Notes: a model not told the origin generated them from the sequence alone. 64,000 nt of DNA from Achromobacter xylosoxidans (GCF_001457475.1 NZ_LN831029.1:4340001-4404000); one strand, 5' to 3'. Numbered from the stretch's first letter, positions 29,881-38,319 are shown. Program-made: numbers and translations.

Positions 29881-30320
29881 TAATGAATTCCCCGCTCGAC
29901 GACGCTCAACTGGACCGTGTGTTCTCCGCCCTGGCGGATACCACCCGGCGCCGGGTGCTGGCCGACCTGGAGCCGGGCCCGGCTTCCGTCGGCACGCTGG
30001 CCCGGCCCCATGCAATGTCGCTGCCTGCCTTCATGAAGCACTTGCGGGTGCTGGAGGACGCCGGCCTGATCGCCCGGGCCAAGGATGGCCGGGTGGTCCG
30101 CTGCACCTTGTCGGCCGGGCCGATGCGGTCGGCGTCCGACTGGCTGGCGCGCTACGAGAAATTCTGGAACGGGCAGCTCGACTCGCTGGCCCGCTACCTT
30201 TACCACGAAGAGGAGACCCACCCATGTCCACCGACACCGACCTCGAATTGCGCCTCCGGCGGCGCTTCAACGCCCCCGTCGAACGCGTCTGGCGAGCCTG
30301 GACCGAACCGCAAGCGCTGA
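29871..30320 (+). CDS. ArsR family winged-helix regulator
   Basis: This roughly 149-residue regulator has the ArsR winged helix: VFSALADTTRRRVLADL, then LARPHAMSLPAFMKHLRVLEDAGLIARAKDGRVVRCTL. It lacks the metal-binding cysteine motif of ArsR/SmtB sensors and belongs to the branch paired with AHSA1-domain proteins. The frame runs 97 bp into the AHSA1 gene, so the last ~32 residues (after YHEEETHP) are an overlap-encoded tail. An alternative start is the ATG at 29883; neither start has a clear ribosome site. Confidence 0.82.
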   Translation: MVKLMNSPLDDAQLDRVFSALADTTRRRVLADLEPGPASVGTLARPHAMSLPAFMKHLRVLEDAGLIARAKDGRVVRCTLSAGPMRSASDWLARYEKFWNGQLDSLARYLYHEEETHPCPPTPTSNCASGGASTPPSNASGEPGPNRKR

Positions 30321-30691
30321 TGCGCTGGTTCGGCCCCGCCGAAACACGCGAAGTGCTGCTGGCCGAAACCGACCTGCGGGTCGGCGGCGCCTACCACATC
30401 GGCTTTGCGACCGAAGACGGGCTGGCGCACTACGCCCGGGGCCAATACCGGGAAGTGCAGCCGCAGCGCAAACTGGTCTTCACCTGGACCTGGCGCGACG
30501 CGCCGCAGGAAACGTCGTTGATCACGCTGACATTTACGCCCGCGGACCACGGCACCGACCTGGACTTCCTGCAGACCCCGTTCGTCGACGAGGCCACCCG
30601 CGACAGCCATGGCAGCGGCTGGGCCGGCGCGATGGACCGGCTGGCGGCCGACCTGGCCGGCGCGGCGCAGGCGCCCTCCCGGCCCCGCTAA
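30224..30691 (+). CDS. AHSA1/SRPBCC domain protein
   Basis: This 155-residue protein has the activator-of-Hsp90-ATPase-like SRPBCC fold, recognisable from RRFNAPVERVWRAWTEPQALMRWFGP and the strand GQYREVQPQRKLVFTWTW. Such proteins are nearly always partnered with an ArsR regulator, as here, with a 97 bp coding overlap; AGAGGAG lies about eight bases before the ATG. Function unknown. Its stop overlaps the convergent ferredoxin gene by four bases. Confidence 0.82.
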   Translation: MSTDTDLELRLRRRFNAPVERVWRAWTEPQALMRWFGPAETREVLLAETDLRVGGAYHIGFATEDGLAHYARGQYREVQPQRKLVFTWTWRDAPQETSLITLTFTPADHGTDLDFLQTPFVDEATRDSHGSGWAGAMDRLAADLAGAAQAPSRPR

Positions 30692-31023
30692 CGGCGCGCG
30701 CCCGTCAAGGGCCGCGCCGGCGCCTCGGGCGCGGCCGTGATGCGTTCGGCGTGTGGCGACAGGATCTCGAGCGGCGCCGTGGCGTGGGCCACGCAAGGCA
30801 GGATCCAGCCTTCGTCCTTTTCGTCGCGCGACAGGCCGGGCCACTCGATGCGGTAGCGCACCGCGCCCGCGCGCAGCTGGCACATGCACGCGCGGCAGGT
30901 GCCGTTGCGACAGGAACTGGGCAGCTTGATGCCGGCCGCCTGCGCCGCGGCCAGCACGGAGGTGTCGGCATCGGCGTCGAAGCGCCACCCGGACGGCTGC
31001 AACAGCACGGCAAAGGACGGCAT
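30688..31023 (-). CDS. 2Fe-2S ferredoxin
   Basis: This 111-residue plant-type ferredoxin has the cluster ligands Cys38, Cys43, Cys46 and Cys77 in the spacing C-x4-C-x2-C-x30-C (SCRNGTCRAC...LPCVA). It would carry single electrons to an oxygenase or reductase, but no partner is adjacent. It lies 18 bp after the NUDIX gene on the same strand and overlaps the AHSA1 stop by four bases at its own 3' end. Confidence 0.88.
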   Translation of the reverse strand: MPSFAVLLQPSGWRFDADADTSVLAAAQAAGIKLPSSCRNGTCRACMCQLRAGAVRYRIEWPGLSRDEKDEGWILPCVAHATAPLEILSPHAERITAAPEAPARPLTGARR

Positions 31024-31041
31024 GGGCGTTGTCCCCGGCGC

Positions 31042-31629
31042 TCAGGCGGCGTGTTCCTGCCAGTCCAGCTGCCAGGCGCCGGACAGCACGTTCTGCAGCC
31101 ACAGCGTGCAGGTCAGCGTCTTGGCGTCGGTGACCTCGCCCTTGGCGCAGGCGGCGTACAGATCGGCGGGGTCGGCGCTGAATACGTCCAGGAATTCATC
31201 CTGGTCCAGTTGCCGGGGCCCGGCGCGCAGCCCGCGCGCGAAGTAGATGTGGATGATCTCGGTGGAATAGGCGATGGCCAGGTGCAGGGCGCCGGCGCGG
31301 GCCCACTGCGTGGCGGTATAGCCGGTTTCCTCGAGCAGTTCGCGCTTGCCGCAGGCCAGCGGGTCCTCGCCGGGATCGAGCTTGCCGGCCGGAAACTCCG
31401 TCATGACGCGGCCGATCGGATAGCGATACTGGCGCTCGAGCAGCACGCGGCCGTCGTCGAGCAGCGGGATCACCACCACCGCGCCCGGATGCACCACGTA
31501 TTCGCGGGTGGAGGTGTTGCCGTTGGGCAGGCGCACCACGTCGTTGCGGATCTTGAGGAAACGGCCGTCGTAGGCGGCCTCGCTGGAGACGCGTTCTTCG
31601 TACAGATGGGAATCGGGCTTGTCGGTCAT
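31042..31629 (-). CDS. NUDIX hydrolase, ADP-ribose pyrophosphatase type
   Basis: This 195-residue protein has a complete NUDIX box at residues 82-104: Gly82, Glu88, Arg96-Glu97, Glu100-Glu101 and Gly103. The preceding VVIPLLDDGRVLLERQYRYPIGR and the RELLEETGY context are typical of ADP-ribose or nucleoside-diphosphate-sugar pyrophosphatases. The ATG at 31629 (MTDKPDSHLY) gives the standard N-terminus; the frame is open another 330 bp upstream but that part covers the repeat and pseudogene region and has no similarity. Confidence 0.88.
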   Translation of the reverse strand: MTDKPDSHLYEERVSSEAAYDGRFLKIRNDVVRLPNGNTSTREYVVHPGAVVVIPLLDDGRVLLERQYRYPIGRVMTEFPAGKLDPGEDPLACGKRELLEETGYTATQWARAGALHLAIAYSTEIIHIYFARGLRAGPRQLDQDEFLDVFSADPADLYAACAKGEVTDAKTLTCTLWLQNVLSGAWQLDWQEHAA

Positions 31630-31721
31630 GGCGGGCGTGATGGAGTTCAGCGCGGGGGCAGCGCGAAACCGTGCCGGCCCGCGCGCGAAGAGCTTGCAGC
31701 TTACCATCGGCTCCGCGCCGT

Positions 31722-31790
31722 TCAGGCGTCGACGCGGATCACGATCTTGCCGAAGTGACGGCCCGAGGCCAGGCGCTCGAACGCGGCCGG
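31722..31790 (-). pseudogene. 3' stub of a zinc-type quinone oxidoreductase gene
   Basis: About 22 codons plus stop encode AAFERLASGRHFGKIVIRVD, the characteristic C-terminus of medium-chain NADPH:quinone oxidoreductases. Everything upstream of the gene's last codons is missing: at about 31790-31806 the sequence switches to a repeat-like segment. The divergent LysR gene at 32024 is the usual partner of such an oxidoreductase, so this looks like a deleted regulon target. Confidence 0.7.
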
Positions 31791-31811
31791 CACAGGCGCG
31801 GCCGGCGGCAG

Positions 31812-31900
31812 AGAAAGCCCCCCCACGCTCGCCGCTGCGCGGGTCGCTGCCCCCCGAGGGGGCGTTTTTGCCTTGGGGCGGCCCGGCGGCAAAAAAAGCC
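31812..31900. repeat. Intergenic repeat-like element with terminator-like hairpin
   Basis: The segment with CCCCCACGCTCGCCGCTGCG, then a GCCCCC/GGGGGC hairpin (31849-31863) and TTTTT, then a second GC-rich half ending in AAAAAAA, resembles a dispersed intergenic element I recall from Bordetella/Achromobacter genomes. Recognition is from memory, not a search. It occupies the site where the quinone oxidoreductase gene body is missing. The whole gene-free stretch 31630-32026 holds this, the stub and a LysR promoter. Confidence 0.55.
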
Positions 31901-31924
31901 TCACGCCGTGGCCTGGCGCCAGTA

Positions 31925-31946
31925 CGATATATGGGAACTATACGAT
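31925..31946. promoter_or_regulatory. LysR-type binding site candidate
   Basis: CGATATA-tgggaac-TATACGAT is a near-palindrome of AT-rich half-sites about 80 bp before the LysR gene, in otherwise GC-rich DNA. It probably served the divergent quinone oxidoreductase promoter that has been lost. Confidence 0.4.
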
Positions 31947-32023
31947 CCAGTGGCGGCATTCATTCTCGCCAATGTTGCCTTTAAGGAACCAATTCAATCG
32001 CAGGCGGCGACGCCCAGGAAGGC

Positions 32024-32950
32024 ATGATGGCTACACCCCTCCCCCACGACCGGCTCGGCGGCATCGAGGTTTTCGTGCAGGCCGCCGAGGCCGGCAGTTT
32101 CGCGCTGGCGGCCGAGCGCCTGAACCTGACCCGTTCGGCGGTCGGCAAGTCCATCGCGCGGCTCGAGGCCCGGCTGGGCGCGCGGCTGTTTCATCGCACC
32201 ACGCGCCAGCAGAGCCTGACCGACGCCGGCCAGGCCTATTACGACCGCTGCGTGCGCGCGCTTGCCGAGCTGTACGACGCCGAGGCGGAGCTGGACAGCG
32301 GCCGCCGCTCGCCACAGGGCCGCCTGCGCGTCAGCGCGCCGGTGGTGTTCGGCCGCCATTGCGTGGCCCCGGTACTGCGCGAACTGGCGGCGCGGCATCC
32401 GCAGTTGCAGATCGAGATTTCGTTCAACGACCGCGTGGTCGACCTGATCGAGGAAGGCTACGACCTGGGCATCCGCATCGGCGCCCTACCCGACAGCGCG
32501 AGCCTGGTGGCCCGGCGCCTGGGCCTGCAGACCATGGGCATAGGCGCGTCGCCGGCCTACATTGCGGCGCATGGGCGCCCGCAAACGCTGGATGAAATGC
32601 GCCAGCACGTGGGCGTGGCCTACGCCCGTGGCGGCGTCGAAAAGGGCTGGTCGTTGATGGAGGCGGACGGCGAGGTGGTGCAGCTGCGCGTGCCGCCGCG
32701 CCTGCGCATGGACGATCTGCAAGCCATTGCCGACGCGGCCATCGCGGGCGCCGGACTGGCCTGGCTGCCTTGCTGGATGCTGTCGCACTACGTGCGCACC
32801 GGCGAACTGGATGTGCTGATGCACGGCGACCGCATGGCGGCGCAGCCGGTGCATGCGGTGTGGCCCCAGGCGCGCTACCTGCCGTCGAAGACGCGCACCG
32901 CGATCGACGCGCTGGCCGAACGGGTGCCGGCGATGCTGGCGACGTGGTGA
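32024..32950 (+). CDS. LysR family transcriptional regulator
   Basis: This 308-residue LysR regulator has the winged helix at residues 12-70 (VFVQAAEAGSFALAAERLNLTRSAVGKSIARLEARLGARLFHR) and a substrate-binding domain after 95 that contains FGRHCVAPVLRELAARHP. It belongs to the branch that usually controls a divergent NADPH:quinone oxidoreductase; here that target survives only as a stub. A tandem ATG ATG is present; AGGA is better spaced for the second (32027). The regulator itself looks intact, so it may have other targets or be recently orphaned. Confidence 0.87.
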   Translation: MMATPLPHDRLGGIEVFVQAAEAGSFALAAERLNLTRSAVGKSIARLEARLGARLFHRTTRQQSLTDAGQAYYDRCVRALAELYDAEAELDSGRRSPQGRLRVSAPVVFGRHCVAPVLRELAARHPQLQIEISFNDRVVDLIEEGYDLGIRIGALPDSASLVARRLGLQTMGIGASPAYIAAHGRPQTLDEMRQHVGVAYARGGVEKGWSLMEADGEVVQLRVPPRLRMDDLQAIADAAIAGAGLAWLPCWMLSHYVRTGELDVLMHGDRMAAQPVHAVWPQARYLPSKTRTAIDALAERVPAMLATW

Positions 32951-33005
32951 CGAAAGCGCGCGGCGCGGCGGCCGCGCGGTGTGGGCGGCAAGCGCCGCCC
33001 GAGCC

Positions 33006-34259
33006 TCAGTCGAACTTGCGGCGCGCGTCCAGCGCCAGGCCGGCGCCGATGCTGCCGAACAGGTCGCCCTCGACGCTGCGCGCCTGCGGCACCAGCGCCG
33101 AGACGCATTCGCGCAGTCGCGGCACGCGACTCGAACCGCCGGTGAAGAACACCGTGTCCACATCGGCGGGCGCGACGCCCGCGTCGCGCAGCAGGGTGCC
33201 GACGGTCTGCTCGATCTTCTCGATCAGCCGCGCCACGCTGTTGTCGAACGACGGCCGGCTCACGTCCACGCCAAGTTCGGGCGCGATGCGCGACAGGTCG
33301 ATGCGCGCCGCGGGCGCCTCGGACAGCGCGATCTTGGCCTCTTCCACCTGCACCGCCACCCAGTGGCCGGCGCGCTGCTTGACCAGGTTCAGCAGCAGGT
33401 CGATCTTGTCGCGGTCGCCGGCCTCGGCACGGATGTAGGCGAAGTGCTCGGCGGCCTTGCGGGTGTAGGCCTGGTTGATGGTGTGCCAGCAGGCCAGGTT
33501 GCCGTACTGCGTGGACGGCACGTCCTTGCCGCTGCGCAACTGGCTGCCCAGGCCCAGCAGCGGCATGACGTGCGCCAGGCTGAGCTGCTTGTCGAAGTCC
33601 ACGCCGCCGATGTGCACGCCGCCGTAGGCCAGGATGTCGTCGCGCCGGTCCGGCTTGGCGGCGCGGCCCGGACCCAGGCGGATCAGCGAAAAGTCCGAGG
33701 TGCCGCCGCCGATATCGATGACCAGCACCAGTTCCTCGCGGTCGATCTGCGACTCGTAGTCGAAGGCCGCGGCCAGCGGCTCGAACTGGAATTCGATGTC
33801 GGTGAAGCCGACGCTGCGCGCGATTTCGCCCAGGGTGTCCTGGGCGGTCTGGTCGGCGGCGGGGTTGTCGTCGACGAAGAACACCGGCCGGCCCAGCACG
33901 GCGCGCGTGAAGTCGCGGCCGGCGGCGGTTTCGGCGCGGCGCTTGAGCTCGGCGATGAAACGCGTCAGCAGCACGCGGAACGGGATCGAGCGGCCCTGCA
34001 CCTCGGTGGAGCCGTCGATCAGCGAGCTGCCCAGCAGGCTCTTCATCGAGCGCATCAGGCGCCCGTCGTAGCCCGCCAGGTAGTCGGAGATGGCCGCGCG
34101 GCCGTAGCTGACCTCGGCGTCTTCATCGTGAAAGAAGATGGCCGAGGGCAAGGTGGTCTTGCCGTCTTCAAGGGCCAGGAGCGCGCGCTGGTCGGGGCGG
34201 CTCCAGCCGACGGTGGAGTTCGACGTGCCGAAGTCGACGCCGCATGCGGTGGAAATCAT
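33006..34259 (-). CDS. Hsp70-like ATPase, YegD type
   Basis: This 417-residue protein is an actin/Hsp70-fold ATPase lacking the substrate-binding domain of DnaK. Phosphate-binding motifs are GVDFGTSNSTVG at the N-terminus, VLVIDIGGGTSDFSL mid-chain, and FFTGGSSRVPRLRE near the C-terminus. E. coli YegD has the same architecture and no established function. I chose the ATG at 34259 (MISTACGVDFG); the frame is open upstream but the extension has no family similarity. It lies downstream of the RhtX-like gene on the same strand with a 64 bp gap. Confidence 0.85.
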   Translation of the reverse strand: MISTACGVDFGTSNSTVGWSRPDQRALLALEDGKTTLPSAIFFHDEDAEVSYGRAAISDYLAGYDGRLMRSMKSLLGSSLIDGSTEVQGRSIPFRVLLTRFIAELKRRAETAAGRDFTRAVLGRPVFFVDDNPAADQTAQDTLGEIARSVGFTDIEFQFEPLAAAFDYESQIDREELVLVIDIGGGTSDFSLIRLGPGRAAKPDRRDDILAYGGVHIGGVDFDKQLSLAHVMPLLGLGSQLRSGKDVPSTQYGNLACWHTINQAYTRKAAEHFAYIRAEAGDRDKIDLLLNLVKQRAGHWVAVQVEEAKIALSEAPAARIDLSRIAPELGVDVSRPSFDNSVARLIEKIEQTVGTLLRDAGVAPADVDTVFFTGGSSRVPRLRECVSALVPQARSVEGDLFGSIGAGLALDARRKFD

Positions 34260-34323
34260 GGAAATTCGGGGGCTGAAAGCAAAACGGCGCACAAGTGTAG
34301 CCGCAACCGCCCGAACCGCCATG

Positions 34324-35544
34324 TCACCCGGGGCGGCGCAGCGCCAGCGCCACGAAAACCAGCGTGACCACGGCCGCCAGCAGCCCGCCGCCGAAACCGG
34401 CGGCATAGCCGAGCTGGGCGGCCAGCGCGGTGATGAGCGACGAGGTCAGGATTTCGCCCAGGTCGCGCGCGCTCTGCACCGCCGTCATGTCGGTGCCGGC
34501 CTGCGTGCCGCGGGCGGCAAAGCGCATCGCCAGCGTCATCAGCGCCACCGAGGCGGCGCCGGCGCCGAACGAACCCAGCGCCTGGGCCAGGTAGGCCATC
34601 AGCGCGGGCTGCGCGGCCCAGCCCCGCGCCTGCGCCAGCCAGGCCACCGCGGCCGCGCCCGAGGCCGCCAGCCCCAGGGCCAATGCGCCGCGCGCGCCCA
34701 GGCGCCCGACCAGCCAGGCGCCGCCGCCGCACCCCAGCAGCACCGTCACCGCGCCGCCGGCCATGCCGAGCTGCCCCACCGCGTCCACCGGCCAGCCCGC
34801 ATCGACCAGGAACAATTTGGACAATCCATAGCCCGCCACCGCCGTCATCGCCGACAGGAACGCCGCCAGTACCAGCGCCCAGGCGCCGGGCCGGCGCGCG
34901 AAACCGGCCAGCGAGGCGCGCCGCGGCGCGGCCGCGGGTTCGGGCAGCGCGGTTTCCCGCCACCCCAGCGCCATCAGCAGGCTGAACGCCACCACCGCGG
35001 CCAGCAGCGCCAGCGCGCCGCCCTGCCCCAGCCGGCCGGCCAGCACCAGGCAACCGGGCCCGCCGGCGAAGAAGCCGACCATGGTGCCGCCCACCTGCAC
35101 GGCGTTGGCGCGCGCCAGGGCCTGGCCCTGGAAGCGCTCGGCGGTCAGGCCATCGGTGGCGATGTCCTGCGTTGCGCTGGCCAGCGAGGCCAATGCCATC
35201 AGGCCCACCACCCAGGGCGCGCTGGCGGCGGCGATGCCGGTCATGGCCACCGCCGCCAGGCAGGCCAGCACCACGGCCTGCATCGGCAGGATCCAGCTGC
35301 GGCGCCGGCCGAGCGTGGCGCGCCAGCGGTTGTCGACCAGCGGCGCCCACAGGAACTTCAGCACCCAGGGCAGCCCCACCAGCGGCAGCCAGGCCAGCGC
35401 ATGCAGGGGCGCGCCATCGCGCCGCAGCAGCGTGGGCAGCGCCTCCATGGCCACGCCCAGCGGAATGCCCTGGGAAAAATACAGCGCGCCGATCATGACG
35501 AACAGGCGCGCATTGGCGATAGGCTTCACGTCGATTTCCTTCAA
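34324..35544 (-). CDS. MFS permease, RhtX/FptX siderophore-transporter type
   Basis: This 406-residue permease has about twelve membrane segments and the opening LYFSQGIPLGVAMEALPTLLRRDG, characteristic of the RhtX/FptX/AmpG-like group that moves ferric siderophores or muropeptides across the inner membrane. Its place after two TonB siderophore receptors argues for the siderophore role. The first start is a TTG overlapping the cupin stop by four bases (TTGA); a GTG at 35529 with AAGGA seven bases upstream is an attractive alternative. Confidence 0.75.
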   Translation of the reverse strand: MKEIDVKPIANARLFVMIGALYFSQGIPLGVAMEALPTLLRRDGAPLHALAWLPLVGLPWVLKFLWAPLVDNRWRATLGRRRSWILPMQAVVLACLAAVAMTGIAAASAPWVVGLMALASLASATQDIATDGLTAERFQGQALARANAVQVGGTMVGFFAGGPGCLVLAGRLGQGGALALLAAVVAFSLLMALGWRETALPEPAAAPRRASLAGFARRPGAWALVLAAFLSAMTAVAGYGLSKLFLVDAGWPVDAVGQLGMAGGAVTVLLGCGGGAWLVGRLGARGALALGLAASGAAAVAWLAQARGWAAQPALMAYLAQALGSFGAGAASVALMTLAMRFAARGTQAGTDMTAVQSARDLGEILTSSLITALAAQLGYAAGFGGGLLAAVVTLVFVALALRRPG

Positions 35545-35948
35545 GCTTGCGAGGCCGCGCCGGCGCGGCGGTGTTCACTGCCATGCCCGGGCGTGACGAA
35601 CAGGATGCGGGCCGGACAGGCCACGTGCAGCCGGTGCCACACGCCGCGCGGCACCACCACGCTGCGCCGCGCGTCCAGCAGCACGTCGGTCTCGGCGCCG
35701 GTCGCGTCCATCAGCGTCAGCACCACGCGGCCCTCCAGCACGCAGAGCATTTCCTCGCCCGCGGGATGGCGTTCCCAGACGTCGCCATGCACGTCGGCGT
35801 CGCAGGCCGCGGCCTTGACGCCGACCAGCCAGCCCTCGTGCGGCGCCAGCCGGCGCAGCTTGCCGATATCGCGCATGGCGCCGTCGGCGCCGAGCGCCAT
35901 GAAATGATCGAGCCAGTCGAACACTGGCGGGGGGATGAGCGTGGCCAA
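35541..35948 (-). CDS. Cupin domain protein
   Basis: This 135-residue single-domain cupin has the metal-site pattern HPAGEEMLCVLEGRVVL and VPRGVWHRLHV. Small cupins often act as ligand sensors or metal-dependent enzymes; the function here is unknown. The start is a TTG at 35948 with AAGGAG seven bases upstream, giving MATLIPPPVFDWLDHF. It lies 59 bp after the first TonB receptor gene and overlaps the RhtX-like gene, so it belongs to the iron-uptake operon. Confidence 0.72.
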   Translation of the reverse strand: MATLIPPPVFDWLDHFMALGADGAMRDIGKLRRLAPHEGWLVGVKAAACDADVHGDVWERHPAGEEMLCVLEGRVVLTLMDATGAETDVLLDARRSVVVPRGVWHRLHVACPARILFVTPGHGSEHRRAGAASQA

Positions 35949-36007
35949 TCCGTTACTCCTTCGAATGATGGCCGGGCGGCGCGCGCCGCCCGTGTGGGGC
36001 GCGCCGT

Positions 36008-38140
36008 TCAATACTCGGCGCGCAGGGTCAGCATGAGGTTGCGCGGTTCGCCGTAGCGGTTGTTCCAGGCCGTGCCCGACAGGCTCTGGTAATAGCCGCG
36101 GTCGAACACGTTGTTGACGCTCAGCGCGGCGGTCAGGTGCTTGTCGACGCGGTAGGCCAGGCGCAGGTCCACCAGCGCGTAGCCGCCCTGGCGCAGCGTG
36201 ACCGGGCCCGACTCGGTCGAGTAGCCGGACTGCACCTGCAGGCCGCCGCCCACGCTCAGGCGCCGCTGCATCGTCGGCAGCGCATAGTTCGTCCACAGCC
36301 GGAAGATGTGCTTGGGCGTGAAGCTGGCGAACGGCTGGCCGCCCGCCTGCGTGTCGGTCAGGTACTTGCTGGTGTTGAAGGTGTAGCCCGCGGCCACCGT
36401 CCAGTACGGCGTGATGTTGCCGCTGGCCTCGGCCTCGAAGCCGCGGCTGCGCACCTCGCCGCCAGCCACGTAGTAGCAGTTCTGGCCGACGCAGGGCCAG
36501 GCGGGATCCTGCTGCGCGCGATTCTTCTGGCGGATCTGGAACACGGCCAGCGATACGTTCAGCGCGCCGTCCATCAGTTCGCCCTTGATGCCGGCCTCGT
36601 AGTTGGTGCCGGTGACCGGGTCCAGCCCCTGGCCGTCGCGCGTCAGCTGGGTCTGCGGCTGGAACACCTCGGCATAACTGCCGTACAGCGACCATTGGCG
36701 GTCCAGGTCGACGATCAGCCCGCCGTAGGGCGTGAATTCGGGATCGATGCGCTGTCGCGAAGCGGGCGCGTCCTGGTTCCACCAGCTCATGCGTCCGCCC
36801 AGCACCAGCGTCAGCGGGTCGGCCAGCGAGAAGCGGCCCATGCCGTAGACGCCCTGCTGGCGCGCGCGCGTCTCGCCCGGCGAGGTATAGGGTCCCACGC
36901 CCGGCTCCGGCACGCTGCGCGGGTCCCAGTCGAACACGTTGACCGGCACGCGCAGCGCCGGCAACAACTGGCCGGTGTACTGCTCGGTCGTGGTGCGCTG
37001 GGCATTGCCGCCCAGCAGCAGTTCGTGGCGGCGGCCGAACAGTTGCACCGGGCCGCTGACGTAGGCATCGACGCTGGCCTGGGTGTTGTCGAACTTGTAG
37101 GCGCCGCCCATCAGCGCCGACCCCAGGCCGGTCTGGCGGTCGATCGCGCCATAGGCGCCGGCGTACTTCAGGTTGCTGTCGGCGGTCAGATAGTTGGCGC
37201 TGACCTTGGCGCTCCACCCCTGGCCGAAGCGGTGCTCCAGGTCGGCGAATACCCGCGTCGTGTTCCAGTTGAAGCGGTCCCAGGCGGCGTCCAGGTAGGT
37301 CGAGCGCTTCAGGCCGATATCGCCGCCGTCCTTGTAGCGCGGCACGCCCGCCATGTTGGTGGTGGAGCGGATGCGCTGGTATTGCAGGCCGGCCGAGAGC
37401 ACCGTGTCCGGGCCCAGGTCGACCTCGCCGATGCCGTAGAACAGCGCCGACTTCTGGTCCGCCACGTCGTAGAAATAGCCGCGGTCCTCGAGCGCCGTGA
37501 CGATGCGGCCGCGCACGCTGCCGCTGTCGTTGAGCGGGCCGCCGAGGTCGGCCTCGACGCGGTAGCGGTCCCAGCTGCCGGCGCTGAGCGCGCCGCTGAA
37601 GGCGAACTCGCGCTGCGGACGCTTGCGCACCAGGTTGACGGTGGCGGCGGGGTTGCCGGCGCCGTGCAACAGGCCGTTGGCGCCGCGCAGGATCTCGACG
37701 CGCTCATACACCGCCATGTCCTGGGGCGACGCGGCCATGTTGCCCATCAGCACCGGCACCCCATCCTGCTCGTACGAATCGACCTTGAAGCCGCGGGCGT
37801 AGTAGGCGGTGGTCAGCAGTTGGTAGGGCTGCACCGTGATGCCGGTGGCGTGCTGCATCACCTCGTCCAGGCTCTGCAGATTCTGCTGCCGCATCTGTTC
37901 CTGGCCGATCACCGTGATCGATTGCGGCGTCTCGCGCACCGTCAAAGGCAGCTTGCCCATGGTGGGCGTCGGCGCGGTGGCGGCGGATTCGCCGCTGACC
38001 GTCACCGCCGGCAGCGTTGCCGCATCGCCCGCCTGCTGGGCCTGCGCTGGCCCCACCGCCGTCAACGCCAGCCACACCGGCCAATGGCGCGCCGCGCCCT
38101 TGCGCGGCCGTGCCGCCCTGTTCCTGAACCTTGATCGCAC
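36008..38140 (-). CDS. TonB-dependent siderophore receptor (paralogue 1)
   Basis: This outer-membrane receptor imports a ferric siderophore using TonB energy. The 710-residue chain has a signal peptide ending near PAQAQ, a TonB-box-like LPAVTVSG, the plug domain (MGKLPLTVRETPQSITVIG... ERVEILRGANGLLHGAGNPAATVNLVRK), a 22-strand barrel and a C-terminal YGEPRNLMLTLRAEY ending in an aromatic residue. The GTG start at 38140 has AGAGGA six bases before it. The open frame extends to 38179, but that would place the Fur box inside the gene. It is a close paralogue of the receptor immediately upstream. Confidence 0.92.
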   Translation of the reverse strand: MRSRFRNRAARPRKGAARHWPVWLALTAVGPAQAQQAGDAATLPAVTVSGESAATAPTPTMGKLPLTVRETPQSITVIGQEQMRQQNLQSLDEVMQHATGITVQPYQLLTTAYYARGFKVDSYEQDGVPVLMGNMAASPQDMAVYERVEILRGANGLLHGAGNPAATVNLVRKRPQREFAFSGALSAGSWDRYRVEADLGGPLNDSGSVRGRIVTALEDRGYFYDVADQKSALFYGIGEVDLGPDTVLSAGLQYQRIRSTTNMAGVPRYKDGGDIGLKRSTYLDAAWDRFNWNTTRVFADLEHRFGQGWSAKVSANYLTADSNLKYAGAYGAIDRQTGLGSALMGGAYKFDNTQASVDAYVSGPVQLFGRRHELLLGGNAQRTTTEQYTGQLLPALRVPVNVFDWDPRSVPEPGVGPYTSPGETRARQQGVYGMGRFSLADPLTLVLGGRMSWWNQDAPASRQRIDPEFTPYGGLIVDLDRQWSLYGSYAEVFQPQTQLTRDGQGLDPVTGTNYEAGIKGELMDGALNVSLAVFQIRQKNRAQQDPAWPCVGQNCYYVAGGEVRSRGFEAEASGNITPYWTVAAGYTFNTSKYLTDTQAGGQPFASFTPKHIFRLWTNYALPTMQRRLSVGGGLQVQSGYSTESGPVTLRQGGYALVDLRLAYRVDKHLTAALSVNNVFDRGYYQSLSGTAWNNRYGEPRNLMLTLRAEY

Positions 38141-38163
38141 CGCAGTTCCTCTTTCCTGGTTAC

Positions 38164-38178
38164 TGAGAATTATTCTCA
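38164..38178. promoter_or_regulatory. Fur box of TonB receptor 1
   Basis: TGAGAATTATTCTCA is a perfect 7-1-7 palindrome matching the Fur consensus TGATAATnATTATCA except one base per arm. It lies 23 bp upstream of the start codon, where bound Fur would block transcription in iron-replete cells. Confidence 0.88.
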
Positions 38179-38208
38179 AACCATTCTAGAGAGCGGCCCG
38201 GCGCGCCA

Positions 38209-38246
38209 CTGGCGATTGCGGAAGTCTCGCTGGCGATTGCGGAAGT
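38209..38246. repeat. 17 bp direct repeat, 21 bp period, upstream of receptor 1 promoter
   Basis: CTGGCGATTGCGGAAGT occurs at 38209-38225 and again, exactly, at 38230-38246. The 21 bp period equals two helical turns, the geometry of AraC-type activator sites, and it lies 31-68 bp upstream of the Fur box. The AraC regulator at 40561-41439 is the obvious candidate to bind it. A GC inverted repeat (38264-38304) beyond it may help terminate receptor 2 transcription. Confidence 0.55.
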
Positions 38247-38319
38247 TTTTTACCGGGCGGGCCGAGGCGGCCGGGACGCGCCATGCGACGCGCGCGGCCG
38301 CCTCAGCCGATGACGACGG

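Noticed and set aside
33006..34259. Hsp70 gene as a second dnaK
   Set aside because: The substrate-binding domain is missing and length is 417, so it is a YegD-type protein, not DnaK.
35541..37217. 558-codon minus frame spanning the cupin and half the TonB receptor
   Set aside because: Only its last 135 codons (cupin) are real; the rest runs out of frame through the receptor gene.
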